NCBI GenBank assembly: GCA_964495595.1
Contig: CAZBWH010000010.1
Span: 1-58,689 of the forward strand
Source of the DNA: CALMFQ01 sp964495595
GTDB taxonomy: Bacteria; Pseudomonadota; Gammaproteobacteria; Burkholderiales; SCOH01
Direction of reading: 5' to 3'
Length of the DNA: 58,689 nucleotides
Below, in pieces: positions 33,719 to 43,060 of this stretch (positions are counted from its first letter, which is position 1; every line of letters begins with the position of its first letter). The position numbers and the translations under genes are program-made. The notes beneath the pieces were generated by a model. That model did no database searches and was not told the DNA's origin. It was given only the letters and a program-made list of their open reading frames with translations.

Positions 33719-34735
33719 ATGCAAACGCTGCGCAAGTATTTCACCGGATCATTGCTGTTCACCTTGGCCATGCTGGTCTGCGGCTACTGGCTGCAGGGCT
33801 GGCAGGGCGTCGCGATCTGCGCCATTCTCGGCGTACTGGAAACCTCGCTGTCGTTCGACAATGCGGTGGTTAACGCCACCATCCTGCGCGACATGGATCA
33901 CACCTGGCGGCGCCGATTCCTCACCTGGGGGATGCTGATTGCCGTGTTCGGCATGCGGGTGGTGTTTCCGGTACTGATCGTGGCGATCATCGCCGGCCTG
34001 GGGCCGTTCGAGGTGCTGGACATGGCCATCCGCCGCCCGAACGACTACGCCGCCCACCTCACCTCGGCCCACATCGAAATCGCTGCCTTTGGCGGCGCGT
34101 TTCTGTTGATGGTGTTCCTGAAGTACTTCGTCGATTTCGAAAAAGAGGTGCACTGGCTATCCTGGCTGGAAGCCCCGCTGAGCAAGGCTGGCCGCGTAGA
34201 AATGCTCGAACTGGCGCTGGCGCTGGCGGCGCTGGCGATCATCAGCTGGTTCATTCCGCCGTTCGAGGTCAGCAAATTCCTGATTGCTGGCATCTGGGGC
34301 TTGGTCTGCTACATCATCGTTGACGGCATCGGCGCGGTGTTCGGCGACGAGGCCGGTGCCGAAACCGCTGCCAAGAGCGGTGCGGCCGGTTTTCTGTACC
34401 TGGAGCTGGTCGATGCGTCGTTCAGTTTCGACGGCGTGATCGGCGCGTTTGCGCTGTCGAACAATATTTTCATCATCGCGGCCGGTCTGGGAATCGGTGC
34501 CATGTTCGTACGCTCGATGACCATTTATCTGGTCGATCGTGGCACTCTGGCAGAGTACCGCTATCTGGAGCATGGCGCTTTCTGGGCGATCGGCGTGCTG
34601 GCGGCGATCATGCTGCTGTCGGCGATCGTTCACATTCCCGAAGTGGTCACCGGTGGCATCGGGGCCTTGCTGATCCTGCTGGCGCTGGGCTCGTCGATCC
34701 TGTTCAACCGACGCCAGCACAGCGGCAACGCGTGA
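33719..34735 (+). CDS. DUF475/TerC-superfamily membrane protein
   Basis: 338 residues with about eight to nine membrane helices. ETSLSFDNAVVNA near residues 41-53 and the matching LVDASFSFDGVIGAFALS near residues 230-248 are the paired acidic, membrane-embedded motifs of the TerC/DUF475 family, linked in relatives to metal ion (manganese) export. Length fits. Family-A copy 2 lies 33 bases after its stop. Confidence 0.88.
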   Translation: MQTLRKYFTGSLLFTLAMLVCGYWLQGWQGVAICAILGVLETSLSFDNAVVNATILRDMDHTWRRRFLTWGMLIAVFGMRVVFPVLIVAIIAGLGPFEVLDMAIRRPNDYAAHLTSAHIEIAAFGGAFLLMVFLKYFVDFEKEVHWLSWLEAPLSKAGRVEMLELALALAALAIISWFIPPFEVSKFLIAGIWGLVCYIIVDGIGAVFGDEAGAETAAKSGAAGFLYLELVDASFSFDGVIGAFALSNNIFIIAAGLGIGAMFVRSMTIYLVDRGTLAEYRYLEHGAFWAIGVLAAIMLLSAIVHIPEVVTGGIGALLILLALGSSILFNRRQHSGNA

Positions 34736-34768
34736 TCGGGCAGCCCGCCAGATTTGAGACGGGTCTGC

Positions 34769-34836
34769 TGCGCCAGTGGGAAAACGAGGACAGATTTTCT
34801 ACTCGGCTCGCTACGATCGCTCAAGTCCGACAGGTA
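34769..34836 (+). repeat. Dispersed repeat, family A copy 2
   Basis: 68 bases starting TGCGCCAGTGGGAAAAC, gapless 81 percent match to 24796-24863. The hairpin arms are GTGGGAAAA and TTTTCTAC, which still pair on the plus-strand RNA through two G-U pairs. It lies between a TerC-like gene and a PfpI-like gene. Confidence 0.75.
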
Positions 34837-34904
34837 GCCGGCAGTTCGCCAGCGGCAGGCGAATGCGGTATCATGCCGCCGGCATATCATTCAGGAGAGT
34901 TGGC

Positions 34905-35654
34905 ATGGCCAAGGTTTTGATGCTGTTGCCGGCGCAGGACTACGACCCGACCGAAGCAGCGGTGCCGTGGGGTGCGCTGCGTGCGGCCGGACACGAGGTA
35001 ATATTCGCCACCCCCCGTGGCGATCCGGCTTACGCCGACGAGCGCCTGGTGCGCACCGGCTTCGGGCCGCTGAATGCGCTGTTGATGACCCGCAAGGAAG
35101 ACCTCAATACCTACGCCCGCATGAGCCGCGACGCCGCATTCCGCGAGCCGCTGGCGTACCCCGCACTGGCCGATGCCCAGTACGATGCCTTGCTGGTGCC
35201 CGGTGGCCACGCCGCCGGTGTCAAGACCCTGCTGGAAAGCGAGCTGGCACAGGATGCCGTCGTCGCCGCGTTCAAGGCGCACAAGCCGGTTGCCGCCGTG
35301 TGCCACGGCGTACTGTTGCTGGCACGCAGCATCGACCCGGATACCGGCAAATCGGTGTTGTACGGTCGCAAGACCACCGCGCTGACCAAGCCGATGGAGC
35401 TGGCCGCCTGGGGCATGACCAAGTTGTGGCTGGGCGACTACTACCGCACCTACCCGGAAACGGTTGAGGACGAAGTGCGCCGTGCGCTGGCCTCTCCGGC
35501 CGATTTCCGCAGTGGCAGCCCGCTACCGATGCGCGACCGGCGCCACCTGCGCCAGGTCGGTTTTGTGGTGCGCGATCACCACTACCTGTCCGCCCGCTGG
35601 CCGGGCGACTGCAACCGTCTGGCGCAGGAATTGCTGCAACTGCTGGCTGTCTGA
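34905..35654 (+). CDS. DJ-1/PfpI-family type 1 glutamine amidotransferase-like protein
   Basis: 249 residues. MAKVLMLLPAQDYDPTEAAVP, LLVPGGHAAGVKTLL and the nucleophile elbow AVCHGVLLLAR (Cys near residue 132) place it in the larger members of the DJ-1/PfpI superfamily. Possible roles are glyoxalase-like or deglycase activity or a chaperone; none can be chosen. CAGGAGAG precedes the ATG at 34905, so the longer frame through the repeat is rejected. Confidence 0.88.
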   Translation: MAKVLMLLPAQDYDPTEAAVPWGALRAAGHEVIFATPRGDPAYADERLVRTGFGPLNALLMTRKEDLNTYARMSRDAAFREPLAYPALADAQYDALLVPGGHAAGVKTLLESELAQDAVVAAFKAHKPVAAVCHGVLLLARSIDPDTGKSVLYGRKTTALTKPMELAAWGMTKLWLGDYYRTYPETVEDEVRRALASPADFRSGSPLPMRDRRHLRQVGFVVRDHHYLSARWPGDCNRLAQELLQLLAV

Positions 35655-35678
35655 GCTCGCCGCCTGCCTTGCAGCAGG

Positions 35679-36137
35679 TCAGCGCACCCCACCCAGCCGC
35701 ATCCCGCCGTCGATCTGCACATTGCTCTGCCGGAACACCCCCAGCGGCTGAGTGACTTCCGGCTGCTTGACCGAGCTGGTATTCATGTTCTTCGGGTAGG
35801 CAATCTTGCCGGTATTGGGTGGCAGCAGGGTGGCCGGGTCGACCGATCCGGTGTCGCGCAGCTGGCTGCCCAGCGCCACCGACTGGCTGCGGCTGGATTC
35901 GATCTGGTCAGCCAGCGTACCCAGCCGCTCGCTTGCCGAGCGTTCCTTTTCCCGCTGGGTGGCGTGGCCAGCCTGTGGCCCGGCTGACACTCCCGGACGG
36001 CTTTCGGTGCGAATCCCCTCGGCGCCGGCGACATCGGTCAGTCCGGCATCCCCCAGAGGCTCGACAGCAAACGCGGCGCTGGCCAGCAGCAGGCTGGCAG
36101 GTAACAGGGAGTGGATCAGTGTGCGGCGGGAGAGCAT
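35679..36137 (-). CDS. Secreted protein with an LxDVxGxxGI motif
   Basis: 152 residues with a signal peptide (MLSRRTLIHSLLPASLLLAS). Directly after it, LGDAGLTDVAGAEGI resembles the motif in the protein at 14285 and in Fil-type secreted proteins. A charged, Ser-rich middle follows and a C-terminus ending MRLGGVR. I do not recognise a function. Shine-Dalgarno GAGGAA supports the ATG at 36137. Confidence 0.7.
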   Translation of the reverse strand: MLSRRTLIHSLLPASLLLASAAFAVEPLGDAGLTDVAGAEGIRTESRPGVSAGPQAGHATQREKERSASERLGTLADQIESSRSQSVALGSQLRDTGSVDPATLLPPNTGKIAYPKNMNTSSVKQPEVTQPLGVFRQSNVQIDGGMRLGGVR

Positions 36138-36298
36138 GGTGTTTCCTCGGTGTGTTGATGACAAGTGTTTACTCAAGTGTGCCATGCTTTATGCCTTTGG
36201 CCTGTGATGCAGATCAATCCCGTGCCATCGCCGGCCTTGCATTTGCCCCGCCGTCGGCAACAATGCCTATTACCTGATCCCTGCAGAATCGATCCGCC

Positions 36299-37807
36299 AT
36301 GTCACTTGCCGTGTTGTACAGCCGCGCCCTGGCCGGCATGGAAGCGCCTCTGGTCACGGTCGAGGTGCATCTGGCCAACGGCCTGCCATCGTTTACCATC
36401 GTTGGCCTGCCCGAAGCCGAAGTCAAAGAGGCCAAAGACCGGGTCCGCGCTGCCCTGCAGACGGCACGCTTCGAATTTCCGGCCCGCCGGATCACCGTCA
36501 ACCTGGCACCGGCCGATCTGCCGAAAGAGTCGGGCCGTTTCGATCTGCCGATCGCACTGGGCATCCTCGCTGCATCTGGCCAACTGCCGGTCGACGGGCT
36601 GGATCGTTACGAATTTGCCGGCGAACTGGCACTGACCGGCGAATTGCGCCCGTTCCGTGGCGCACTGGCCATGACCTGCCGCGCCGCCCACGATGGGCGC
36701 GCCTTTATCCTGCCGGGCCAGAATGCTGCAGAAGCCGCGATGGTGCGGTCTGCCGTGGTGTATCCCGCCGGTAGCCTGCTCGAGGTGTGTGCCCATCTGG
36801 GAGGTGGACAACGACTGCCCGTGCAGCCTCACGCGCCGATCCAGGTCGGCAACGCTGGCGAAGTGGTCGACCTGGCCGACGTCAAAGGTCAGGCCCACGC
36901 CCGCCGTTCACTGGAGATCGCGGCTGCGGGCGCGCACAATCTGTTGCTGTTCGGCCCGCCCGGCACCGGCAAATCCATGCTGGCCGCCCGGTTGCCCGGC
37001 ATCCTGCCGCCGATGAGCGAGGCCGAAGCACTCGAATCTGCGGCCATCCTGTCGCTCACGGGGGCATTCCAGCCAACGGGCTGGGGGCGTCGGCCGTACC
37101 GGCAACCTCATCACACTTCCTCCAGCGTGGCCCTGGTGGGGGGGGGCAGCATTCCACGGCCGGGCGAGATTTCTCTCGCTCATCAAGGGGTGTTGTTTCT
37201 CGACGAGTTGCCCGAGTTTGACCGCAAGGTGCTCGAAGTCTTGCGAGAGCCGCTTGAGTCGGGCCACATCTGCATTTCCCGTGCGGCACGCCAGGCGGAG
37301 TTTCCGGCCCGATTCCAGCTGGTGGCGGCGATGAACCCCTGCCCTTGCGGCTATCTGGGCGATCCGGCGGGCCGCTGCCGCTGCACGCCAGACCAGGTGA
37401 GCCGCTATCGCGGGCGTTTGTCCGGGCCGTTTCTCGACCGGATCGACTTGCAGGTCGAAGTGCCGGCGCTGCGGCAGGACGAACTGATGCAAGCCGGCGA
37501 TGGCGAGTCGTCGGCCGTGGTTCGTCAGCGGGTCCAGGCAGCCTATCAGCGTCAGATGGCCCGCCAGGGCAAGCCCAATGCCCGGCTGGGCAGCCGCGAA
37601 GTCGATCAGTGGTGCCTGCCGGACGCGGACGGCGAGCAGTTGCTCAAGCTGGCCATTGCCCGTTTGAACCTGTCGGCACGAGCGTACCACCGGATACTGA
37701 AGGTCGCGCGCACCATTGCCGACCTGGCCGATAGCCAGACGGTAACCAGCGCGCACATTGCCGAAGCGGTGCAGTTGCGCAAGCTCGATCGAGGCACTTC
37801 GGGCTGA
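36299..37807 (+). CDS. comM: YifB/ComM AAA+ helicase-type protein
   Basis: 502 residues. An N-terminal Lon-like domain (SLAVLYSRALAGMEAP, IVGLPEAEVKEA, VNLAPADLPKE) is followed by an AAA+ domain with Walker A GPPGTGKSM, Walker B VLFLDELPEF, and the MNPCPCGYLGD cysteine finger. ComM helps branch migration of incoming DNA during natural transformation. Full length for the family. No competence gene cluster is adjacent; it is divergent from the secreted small protein. Confidence 0.95.
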   Translation: MSLAVLYSRALAGMEAPLVTVEVHLANGLPSFTIVGLPEAEVKEAKDRVRAALQTARFEFPARRITVNLAPADLPKESGRFDLPIALGILAASGQLPVDGLDRYEFAGELALTGELRPFRGALAMTCRAAHDGRAFILPGQNAAEAAMVRSAVVYPAGSLLEVCAHLGGGQRLPVQPHAPIQVGNAGEVVDLADVKGQAHARRSLEIAAAGAHNLLLFGPPGTGKSMLAARLPGILPPMSEAEALESAAILSLTGAFQPTGWGRRPYRQPHHTSSSVALVGGGSIPRPGEISLAHQGVLFLDELPEFDRKVLEVLREPLESGHICISRAARQAEFPARFQLVAAMNPCPCGYLGDPAGRCRCTPDQVSRYRGRLSGPFLDRIDLQVEVPALRQDELMQAGDGESSAVVRQRVQAAYQRQMARQGKPNARLGSREVDQWCLPDADGEQLLKLAIARLNLSARAYHRILKVARTIADLADSQTVTSAHIAEAVQLRKLDRGTSG

Positions 37808-37889
37808 GGATTGCGATTGCCCAGCACCAGACCGCCAGTTGCAGTTATAATTCCGGGCTATTTTCCTGTTTTGCAAAGCAATCCCCAGC

Positions 37890-39629
37890 ATGTCCGACTT
37901 CCAAGACCCCAAGGCTCACCTGATTGCGCTGGTGCAAACCGCCGTCACCACCGTCGCCCCCGACCAGACCGACCTCACCTTCGTTGTCGAGCGCCCCAAA
38001 CAAGCCGCCCACGGCGACTACGCCTGCAACGTGGCGATGCAGCTCACCCGCAGCCTGCGCCGCAATCCACGCGAGCTGGCGCAGCAGATCGTGGCTGCGC
38101 TGCCGGAATCGACCTGCGTGGTCAGGACCGAGATCGCCGGCGCCGGCTTCATCAATTTTTTCCTGTCGCCGACAGCGCGTACCCAGGTGGTGCGGCTGGC
38201 ACAGCAGCAGGGCGAGCGTTTCGGTTGCAGCGAATATGGTTCACGCAAGAAGGTGCAGGTCGAGTTCGTGTCGGCCAATCCGACCGGCCCGCTGCACGTC
38301 GGCCACGGGCGTGGTGCAGCGTACGGCGCCAGCCTGGCGGCTGTGCTGGATTTTGCCGGCTTCAAGGTGCAGCGCGAGTACTACGTCAACGATGCTGGCA
38401 GGCAGATGGACATCCTGGCGGTATCGACCTGGCTGCGCTATCTGGAGCAATTCGGCATAGACGTGCCGTTTCCGAAAAACTGTTACCAGGGCGACTACGT
38501 GCGTGAAATGGCCCGGCAGATCAAGGAGGCACACGGCGACCGTTACGTGCATCAGCCGTGGACGGTGCTGGAAGGCGTCAAGCCAGCCGTTGAGGATATC
38601 GAACAGCATCTGGACGGCCTGATCGCCAACGCCAAGGCCTTGCTGGAGGACGACTGGCATTACATTCACAGTTTCGCCCTCAACGAACAACTGGGCGACG
38701 GCCGCAACGACCTGGCCGAGTTTGGTGTGCATTTCGATAACTGGTATTCGGAAAAATCCCTGTTTGACAGCGGCTTGATTGAACGCGCAATGAACCAGCT
38801 GGAGGCCAACGGGCATCTTTACGTCCAGGATGGCGCCAAGTGGTTCCGCTCTACCCGGTTTGGCGATGAGAAGGACCGGGTGGTGCAGCGCGAGAACGGT
38901 CTTTACACCTATTTTGCTTCCGATATTGCCTACCACCAGAACAAGTTCGAACGCGGTTTTCACCGGGTCATCAATGTCTGGGGCGCTGATCATCACGGCT
39001 ACATTTGTCGGGTCAAGGGCGCGCTGGCGGCACTGAATCTCGACCCGGAAAAACTCGATATCGCGCTGGTGCAGTTTGCCAACCTGATCCGTGACGGCAA
39101 GCAGGTGTCGATGTCGACCCGTTCCGGCGAATTCGTCACCTTGCGAGAACTGCGCGCCGAGGTGGGCAACGATGCCGCGCGCCTGTTCTACGTGCTGCGC
39201 AAGTCGGAACAGCATCTGGATTTCGACCTCGATCTGGCCAAGTCGCAGAGCAACGACAACCCGGTGTACTACATCCAGTACGCCCACGCCCGCATTTGCC
39301 GGGTGCAGGAAGAATGGGGCGGCGTACGCGCCGATCTGGCCGAGGCCAATCTGGCCCTGCTGGGCAACGAGCACGAATCCGCCCTCCTTCGCCGGCTGTC
39401 CGATTTCAGCGAAACGATCGAAAATGCCGCCCGCGAGTATTCCCCGCATCTGGTGGCGTTCTACCTCAAGGATCTGGCGGCGGACTTCCACAGCTATTAC
39501 AACGCCGAGCGTTTCCTGGTCGACGATGCCGGGCTGACCCTGGCACGACTGGCCCTGATCGACGCGGTCCGCCAGACCATGGCCAACGGCCTGCGCTTGT
39601 TGGGCGTTAGTGCTCCGGAAAAAATGTAG
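37890..39629 (+). CDS. argS: Arginyl-tRNA synthetase
   Basis: 579-residue class I synthetase. The HIGH motif appears as PTGPLHVGHGRGA and the KMSKS equivalent as KQVSMSTR, the usual degenerate form. The N-terminal Add-1 domain and C-terminal DALR anticodon-binding domain (from about 450) are present. It is followed by the SPOR protein after 12 bases and then dsbA, a common betaproteobacterial order. Confidence 0.97.
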   Translation: MSDFQDPKAHLIALVQTAVTTVAPDQTDLTFVVERPKQAAHGDYACNVAMQLTRSLRRNPRELAQQIVAALPESTCVVRTEIAGAGFINFFLSPTARTQVVRLAQQQGERFGCSEYGSRKKVQVEFVSANPTGPLHVGHGRGAAYGASLAAVLDFAGFKVQREYYVNDAGRQMDILAVSTWLRYLEQFGIDVPFPKNCYQGDYVREMARQIKEAHGDRYVHQPWTVLEGVKPAVEDIEQHLDGLIANAKALLEDDWHYIHSFALNEQLGDGRNDLAEFGVHFDNWYSEKSLFDSGLIERAMNQLEANGHLYVQDGAKWFRSTRFGDEKDRVVQRENGLYTYFASDIAYHQNKFERGFHRVINVWGADHHGYICRVKGALAALNLDPEKLDIALVQFANLIRDGKQVSMSTRSGEFVTLRELRAEVGNDAARLFYVLRKSEQHLDFDLDLAKSQSNDNPVYYIQYAHARICRVQEEWGGVRADLAEANLALLGNEHESALLRRLSDFSETIENAAREYSPHLVAFYLKDLAADFHSYYNAERFLVDDAGLTLARLALIDAVRQTMANGLRLLGVSAPEKM

Positions 39630-39641
39630 GCCGATACCATC

Positions 39642-40343
39642 ATGACCCGCGATTACAAGCATTCAACCCGCCCGACACCCAAGCGCTCGACGCCGCCACG
39701 CACCAGCACGAGCGGCGGCAACGTCTGGAAAGGCATGTTGCTGGGCCTGTTCATCGGGGTCGCGGTTGCGGTGGGCGTGGCGCTGTATTTCAATCGCAAC
39801 AACAACCCGTTCACCGAGCCGCGCCGTGCGCAGCTGCCGCCGGCCAAGCCGGCCATCACTTCGGTTGCGCCACCGGAGTCACTCAAGCCAGGAGCGGGGA
39901 CCAAGCAGCCTCCAGCGCCGAACGTGCCCAGCTACGATTTCTACAAGATCCTGCCGGGAACCGAAGAAGGCCAGCACCAGCCGGGTGCGCCGATTGCCGC
40001 GCCCGCAACTGCGCCAGCCGACGCACCGGCCGCACCCGCTTCGTCACCGGCCTGGTTTCAGGTCGGTTCGTTCCAGGATGAAAACGACGCTGACAACCTG
40101 AAAGCCAAACTGGCGCTGATCGGCATCGAGGCCAGCATCCAGACCACGACCCTGCCGGAACGCGGCGTGTGGCACCGGGTAAGGGTCGGCCCGCTGAAAT
40201 CACCGGGTGAGGTCGACTCGATGCGCCAGTTGCTGCGTCAGAACGGGGTTGAAGCCAACCTGATCCAGTCCAGACCGTTGCTGAAAGCCGCGCCGGCACA
40301 AAAACCGGTTCAGCCGGCGCCTGCCGCCGTAGCGGTTCAGTAA
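39642..40343 (+). CDS. SPOR-domain cell-division protein (FtsN-like)
   Basis: 233 residues. A basic N-terminus, one membrane helix (about 30-50, MLLGLFIGVAVAVGVALYF), a Pro/Ala-rich periplasmic linker and a C-terminal SPOR domain (WFQVGSFQDENDADNLKAKL ... RVGPLKSPGEVDSM) that binds denuded septal peptidoglycan. It looks like FtsN in this gene order, but a formal FtsN assignment is not proven. A Pro-rich tail follows the SPOR domain. Confidence 0.87.
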   Translation: MTRDYKHSTRPTPKRSTPPRTSTSGGNVWKGMLLGLFIGVAVAVGVALYFNRNNNPFTEPRRAQLPPAKPAITSVAPPESLKPGAGTKQPPAPNVPSYDFYKILPGTEEGQHQPGAPIAAPATAPADAPAAPASSPAWFQVGSFQDENDADNLKAKLALIGIEASIQTTTLPERGVWHRVRVGPLKSPGEVDSMRQLLRQNGVEANLIQSRPLLKAAPAQKPVQPAPAAVAVQ

Positions 40344-40451
40344 CGGTTCAGTCCGGCAGCCGCACACTGGCGACTATCAAACCACCCGGCGCCCAGACCC
40401 GCTGCCCGGCGGCAGCGGTTGAAGCGCCCAACATCTCAGTCGGGAGTTCAG

Positions 40452-41075
40452 ATGAAACTGTTCAAGCAAATCGGCCGGGCCTTGCTGGTTGCCGGCTTCG
40501 TGGCAGCAGGCAGCAGCATTGCCAGTGCCGAGCCTTACAAGTCGATCCCGCCACAGCCGGTAGAAACCAAGGGCAAGGTCGAAGTGATCGAATTTTTCTG
40601 GTACGGCTGCCCGCATTGCTACCATCTGGAGCCAGCGCTGGATCAATGGCTGGCCAAGTTGCCGAAGGATGTTCAGTTCCGTCGCATTCCAGCAGTGTGG
40701 AATCCGCGCATGGAGGCGCACGCCCAGTTGTTCTACGCGCTGGAGGCAATGGGCGCGCTGGAAAAACTGCATGGCAAGCTCTTTGCCGCCACCCAGAAAG
40801 ACAAGCTCGATACCCATGACAAAGAGGTGGCTGCCGGCTGGGTCGCCAGCCAGGGGCTGGACAAAGGCAAGTTTCTGGCTGCGTATTCGTCGTTCGGGGT
40901 AGAAAGCCAGGCCCGGCGCGCCAAGCAGATCATGCCGCAGTACAAGGTCTCTGGCGTACCGGCCTTCATCGTCGGCGGCAAGTACCAGACTTCGGAGCAG
41001 GATGCCGGCAGCTCGGCTGCCTTGTTCCAGACCCTGGATAAGCTGATCGATCTCGAACGCAAAGCCCGCAAGTAA
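40452..41075 (+). CDS. dsbA: Thiol:disulfide interchange protein DsbA
   Basis: 207 residues with a signal peptide (MKLFKQIGRALLVAGFVAAG). The active site WYGCPHCYHLEP is the CPHC type, and the cis-proline loop is VSGVPAFIV. It oxidises cysteine pairs of exported proteins. ATG 40452 follows GGGAG; the in-frame start at 40419 has no support. Confidence 0.95.
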   Translation: MKLFKQIGRALLVAGFVAAGSSIASAEPYKSIPPQPVETKGKVEVIEFFWYGCPHCYHLEPALDQWLAKLPKDVQFRRIPAVWNPRMEAHAQLFYALEAMGALEKLHGKLFAATQKDKLDTHDKEVAAGWVASQGLDKGKFLAAYSSFGVESQARRAKQIMPQYKVSGVPAFIVGGKYQTSEQDAGSSAALFQTLDKLIDLERKARK

Positions 41076-41113
41076 CCTTTCTCTCCGGCCGGCCCGGTGC
41101 CGGCCCTGCTGCC

Positions 41114-43027
41114 ATGCCTCTGATCCAGCTAGAACCCGCCAGACTCGATCTGGCCGACCCCGCAGCGCCTGCCAGTGTGCAGTTTGACGATATCTACCAT
41201 TCGCGTGACGGCGGCCCAGAGCAATGCCGGCAGGTATTTCTGGCCGGCAACGAGCTGCCTGGCCGCTGGCAGCAGCGCGAGCGCTTTGTCGTTCTCGAAA
41301 CCGGCTTTGGTCTGGGGCTGAACTTTCTGACCACCTGGGCTGCCTGGCGCGAAGACCCCGCCCGCTGCGGCACCCTGCATTTCGTCTCGCTCGAAAAACA
41401 CCCGCTGCGGCGGGAGGACCTGCAGCAGGTGCAGCGCCAATGGCCGGCGCTGGCCGAACTGGCCGGGCTACTCGCCGGGCAATGGCCCATGCTGACCCCC
41501 GGCAGCCATCGCCTGGTTTTCGACCACGGTCAGGTCGTGCTGACGCTGGTATTCGACGACGTGTTGCCGGGGCTGAAAAACCTGTCGGCCAGCGTCGATG
41601 CGATTTTCCTCGACGGCTTTGCCCCGGCCAAGAACCCCGACATGTGGTCGCCTGCGGTCTGCAGGGCGCTGGCGCGGCTGGCGAAGCGCGGTACCACGCT
41701 GGCTACCTACACGGTGGCCGCTGCTGTGCGGGATGGCCTCAGCCAGGCTGGCTTTGTGGTGGAAAAGCAGCCCGGCTTCGGCCACAAGGCAGCGATGTTG
41801 CGTGGCCAGTTCCGGGTCGAGCGCGATCCGCCGGCCGGTCAGCCGGGCTCGGCGCTGGTGCTGGGAGCCGGGCTGGCCGGTTGCAGTATCGCTGCCGAGC
41901 TGGCAGCCAGAGGCATCGCGGTGACCTTGCTGGAGCGTCTGCCCGGCCCGGCACAGGCAACCTCGGGCAACTGGGCCGGTTGTTATCTGCCGCTGCCGTC
42001 GCTGGACGACAACCTGACTTCCCGCCTGGTGCGGGCCGGTTTTCTGGCCGTGCGCCAGCAACTGGCGCGGCTGCAGCAGGCTGGCATCAACCTGGAGTGG
42101 GCCGAAACCGGGGTGGTGCAAATGGCCAAGGATGACGAAACAGCCCTGCAACAACAGCAGATCGCCCAGGCCTTGGCAATGCCGGCCGAATTCGGCTGTC
42201 TGCTCGACGCTGCGGCACTGGGCGAGCGGGCCGGGGTGCCGTTGCCGGCCGGTGGCTGGTGGTTTGTCCACGGAGGCTGGGTGCGCCCGGCCAGCCTGTG
42301 TGCGGCGCTGCTGCAACAGGCCGGGCCTGCGGTAGATGTCCGTTACGGTGTCAATGTCGCCGGGCTGGCGCCGTCGGGCTGCGGCTGGCAGGCATTGGCC
42401 GCAGACGGCGCCACGCTTGCCAGTGCCGACGTGGTGATCCTTGCCAATTCGATCGGGGTGCCTGAGGTCTGGCCGGCGATGGAGTGGCCGCTGTCGCGTA
42501 TTCGCGGTCAGATCGACTACCTGCTGGCGGGTTGCCTGCCGGCTTTCGGCCCGGTGCTGTGCCGCGAGGGTTATGTGCTGCCGGTGGTGGATGGGGTGCA
42601 CGTGGTCGGCGCCAGTTTTGATTTCCGCAACCAGTCACCGGCGCTGAGCGAGGCGTCGGCGGCCGGCAACCGGCAACGCTTGCAGCAGTTGTTGCCGCAA
42701 CTTGACCCGGCAGCCAGCCTGCCGGTCAGCGGTGGCCGGGTCGGGCTGCGCTGCGTGAGCGGCGACCGGATGCCGCTGGTCGGCGCTGTGCCGGACGTGG
42801 TGTCGCCGCAGGCCGCTGCCGGCATGTCGCTGGCGCAATTGCCACGGGTGGCCGGGCTGTATTCGCTGACCGGCATCGGCTCGCGGGGGCTGGTCTGGGC
42901 CGGGCTGTGTGCCGGTCTGCTGGCCGACCGGCTGGTTGGCGACCCGGCGCGGCTGGAGCAGGACCTGATCGACGCCATCGACCCCGCCCGCTTCTGGCTC
43001 AGGCAACTGCGTCGCGGCGCGGCGTGA
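41114..43027 (+). CDS. mnmC: Bifunctional tRNA modification enzyme MnmC
   Basis: 637 residues. The N-terminal methyltransferase (about 1-235; LETGFGLGLNFL, FLDGFAPAKNPDMW) methylates the aminomethyl group, and the C-terminal FAD oxidoreductase (GAGLAGCSIAAEL near residue 250 onward, GSRGLVWAGL near the end) removes the carboxymethyl group on wobble uridine 34 of tRNA. Length and order match the fused enzyme. Confidence 0.95.
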   Translation: MPLIQLEPARLDLADPAAPASVQFDDIYHSRDGGPEQCRQVFLAGNELPGRWQQRERFVVLETGFGLGLNFLTTWAAWREDPARCGTLHFVSLEKHPLRREDLQQVQRQWPALAELAGLLAGQWPMLTPGSHRLVFDHGQVVLTLVFDDVLPGLKNLSASVDAIFLDGFAPAKNPDMWSPAVCRALARLAKRGTTLATYTVAAAVRDGLSQAGFVVEKQPGFGHKAAMLRGQFRVERDPPAGQPGSALVLGAGLAGCSIAAELAARGIAVTLLERLPGPAQATSGNWAGCYLPLPSLDDNLTSRLVRAGFLAVRQQLARLQQAGINLEWAETGVVQMAKDDETALQQQQIAQALAMPAEFGCLLDAAALGERAGVPLPAGGWWFVHGGWVRPASLCAALLQQAGPAVDVRYGVNVAGLAPSGCGWQALAADGATLASADVVILANSIGVPEVWPAMEWPLSRIRGQIDYLLAGCLPAFGPVLCREGYVLPVVDGVHVVGASFDFRNQSPALSEASAAGNRQRLQQLLPQLDPAASLPVSGGRVGLRCVSGDRMPLVGAVPDVVSPQAAAGMSLAQLPRVAGLYSLTGIGSRGLVWAGLCAGLLADRLVGDPARLEQDLIDAIDPARFWLRQLRRGAA

Positions 43028-43060
43028 TGGCCTGCGCCCTTTCTCTGGTAGCCAAGCCTG

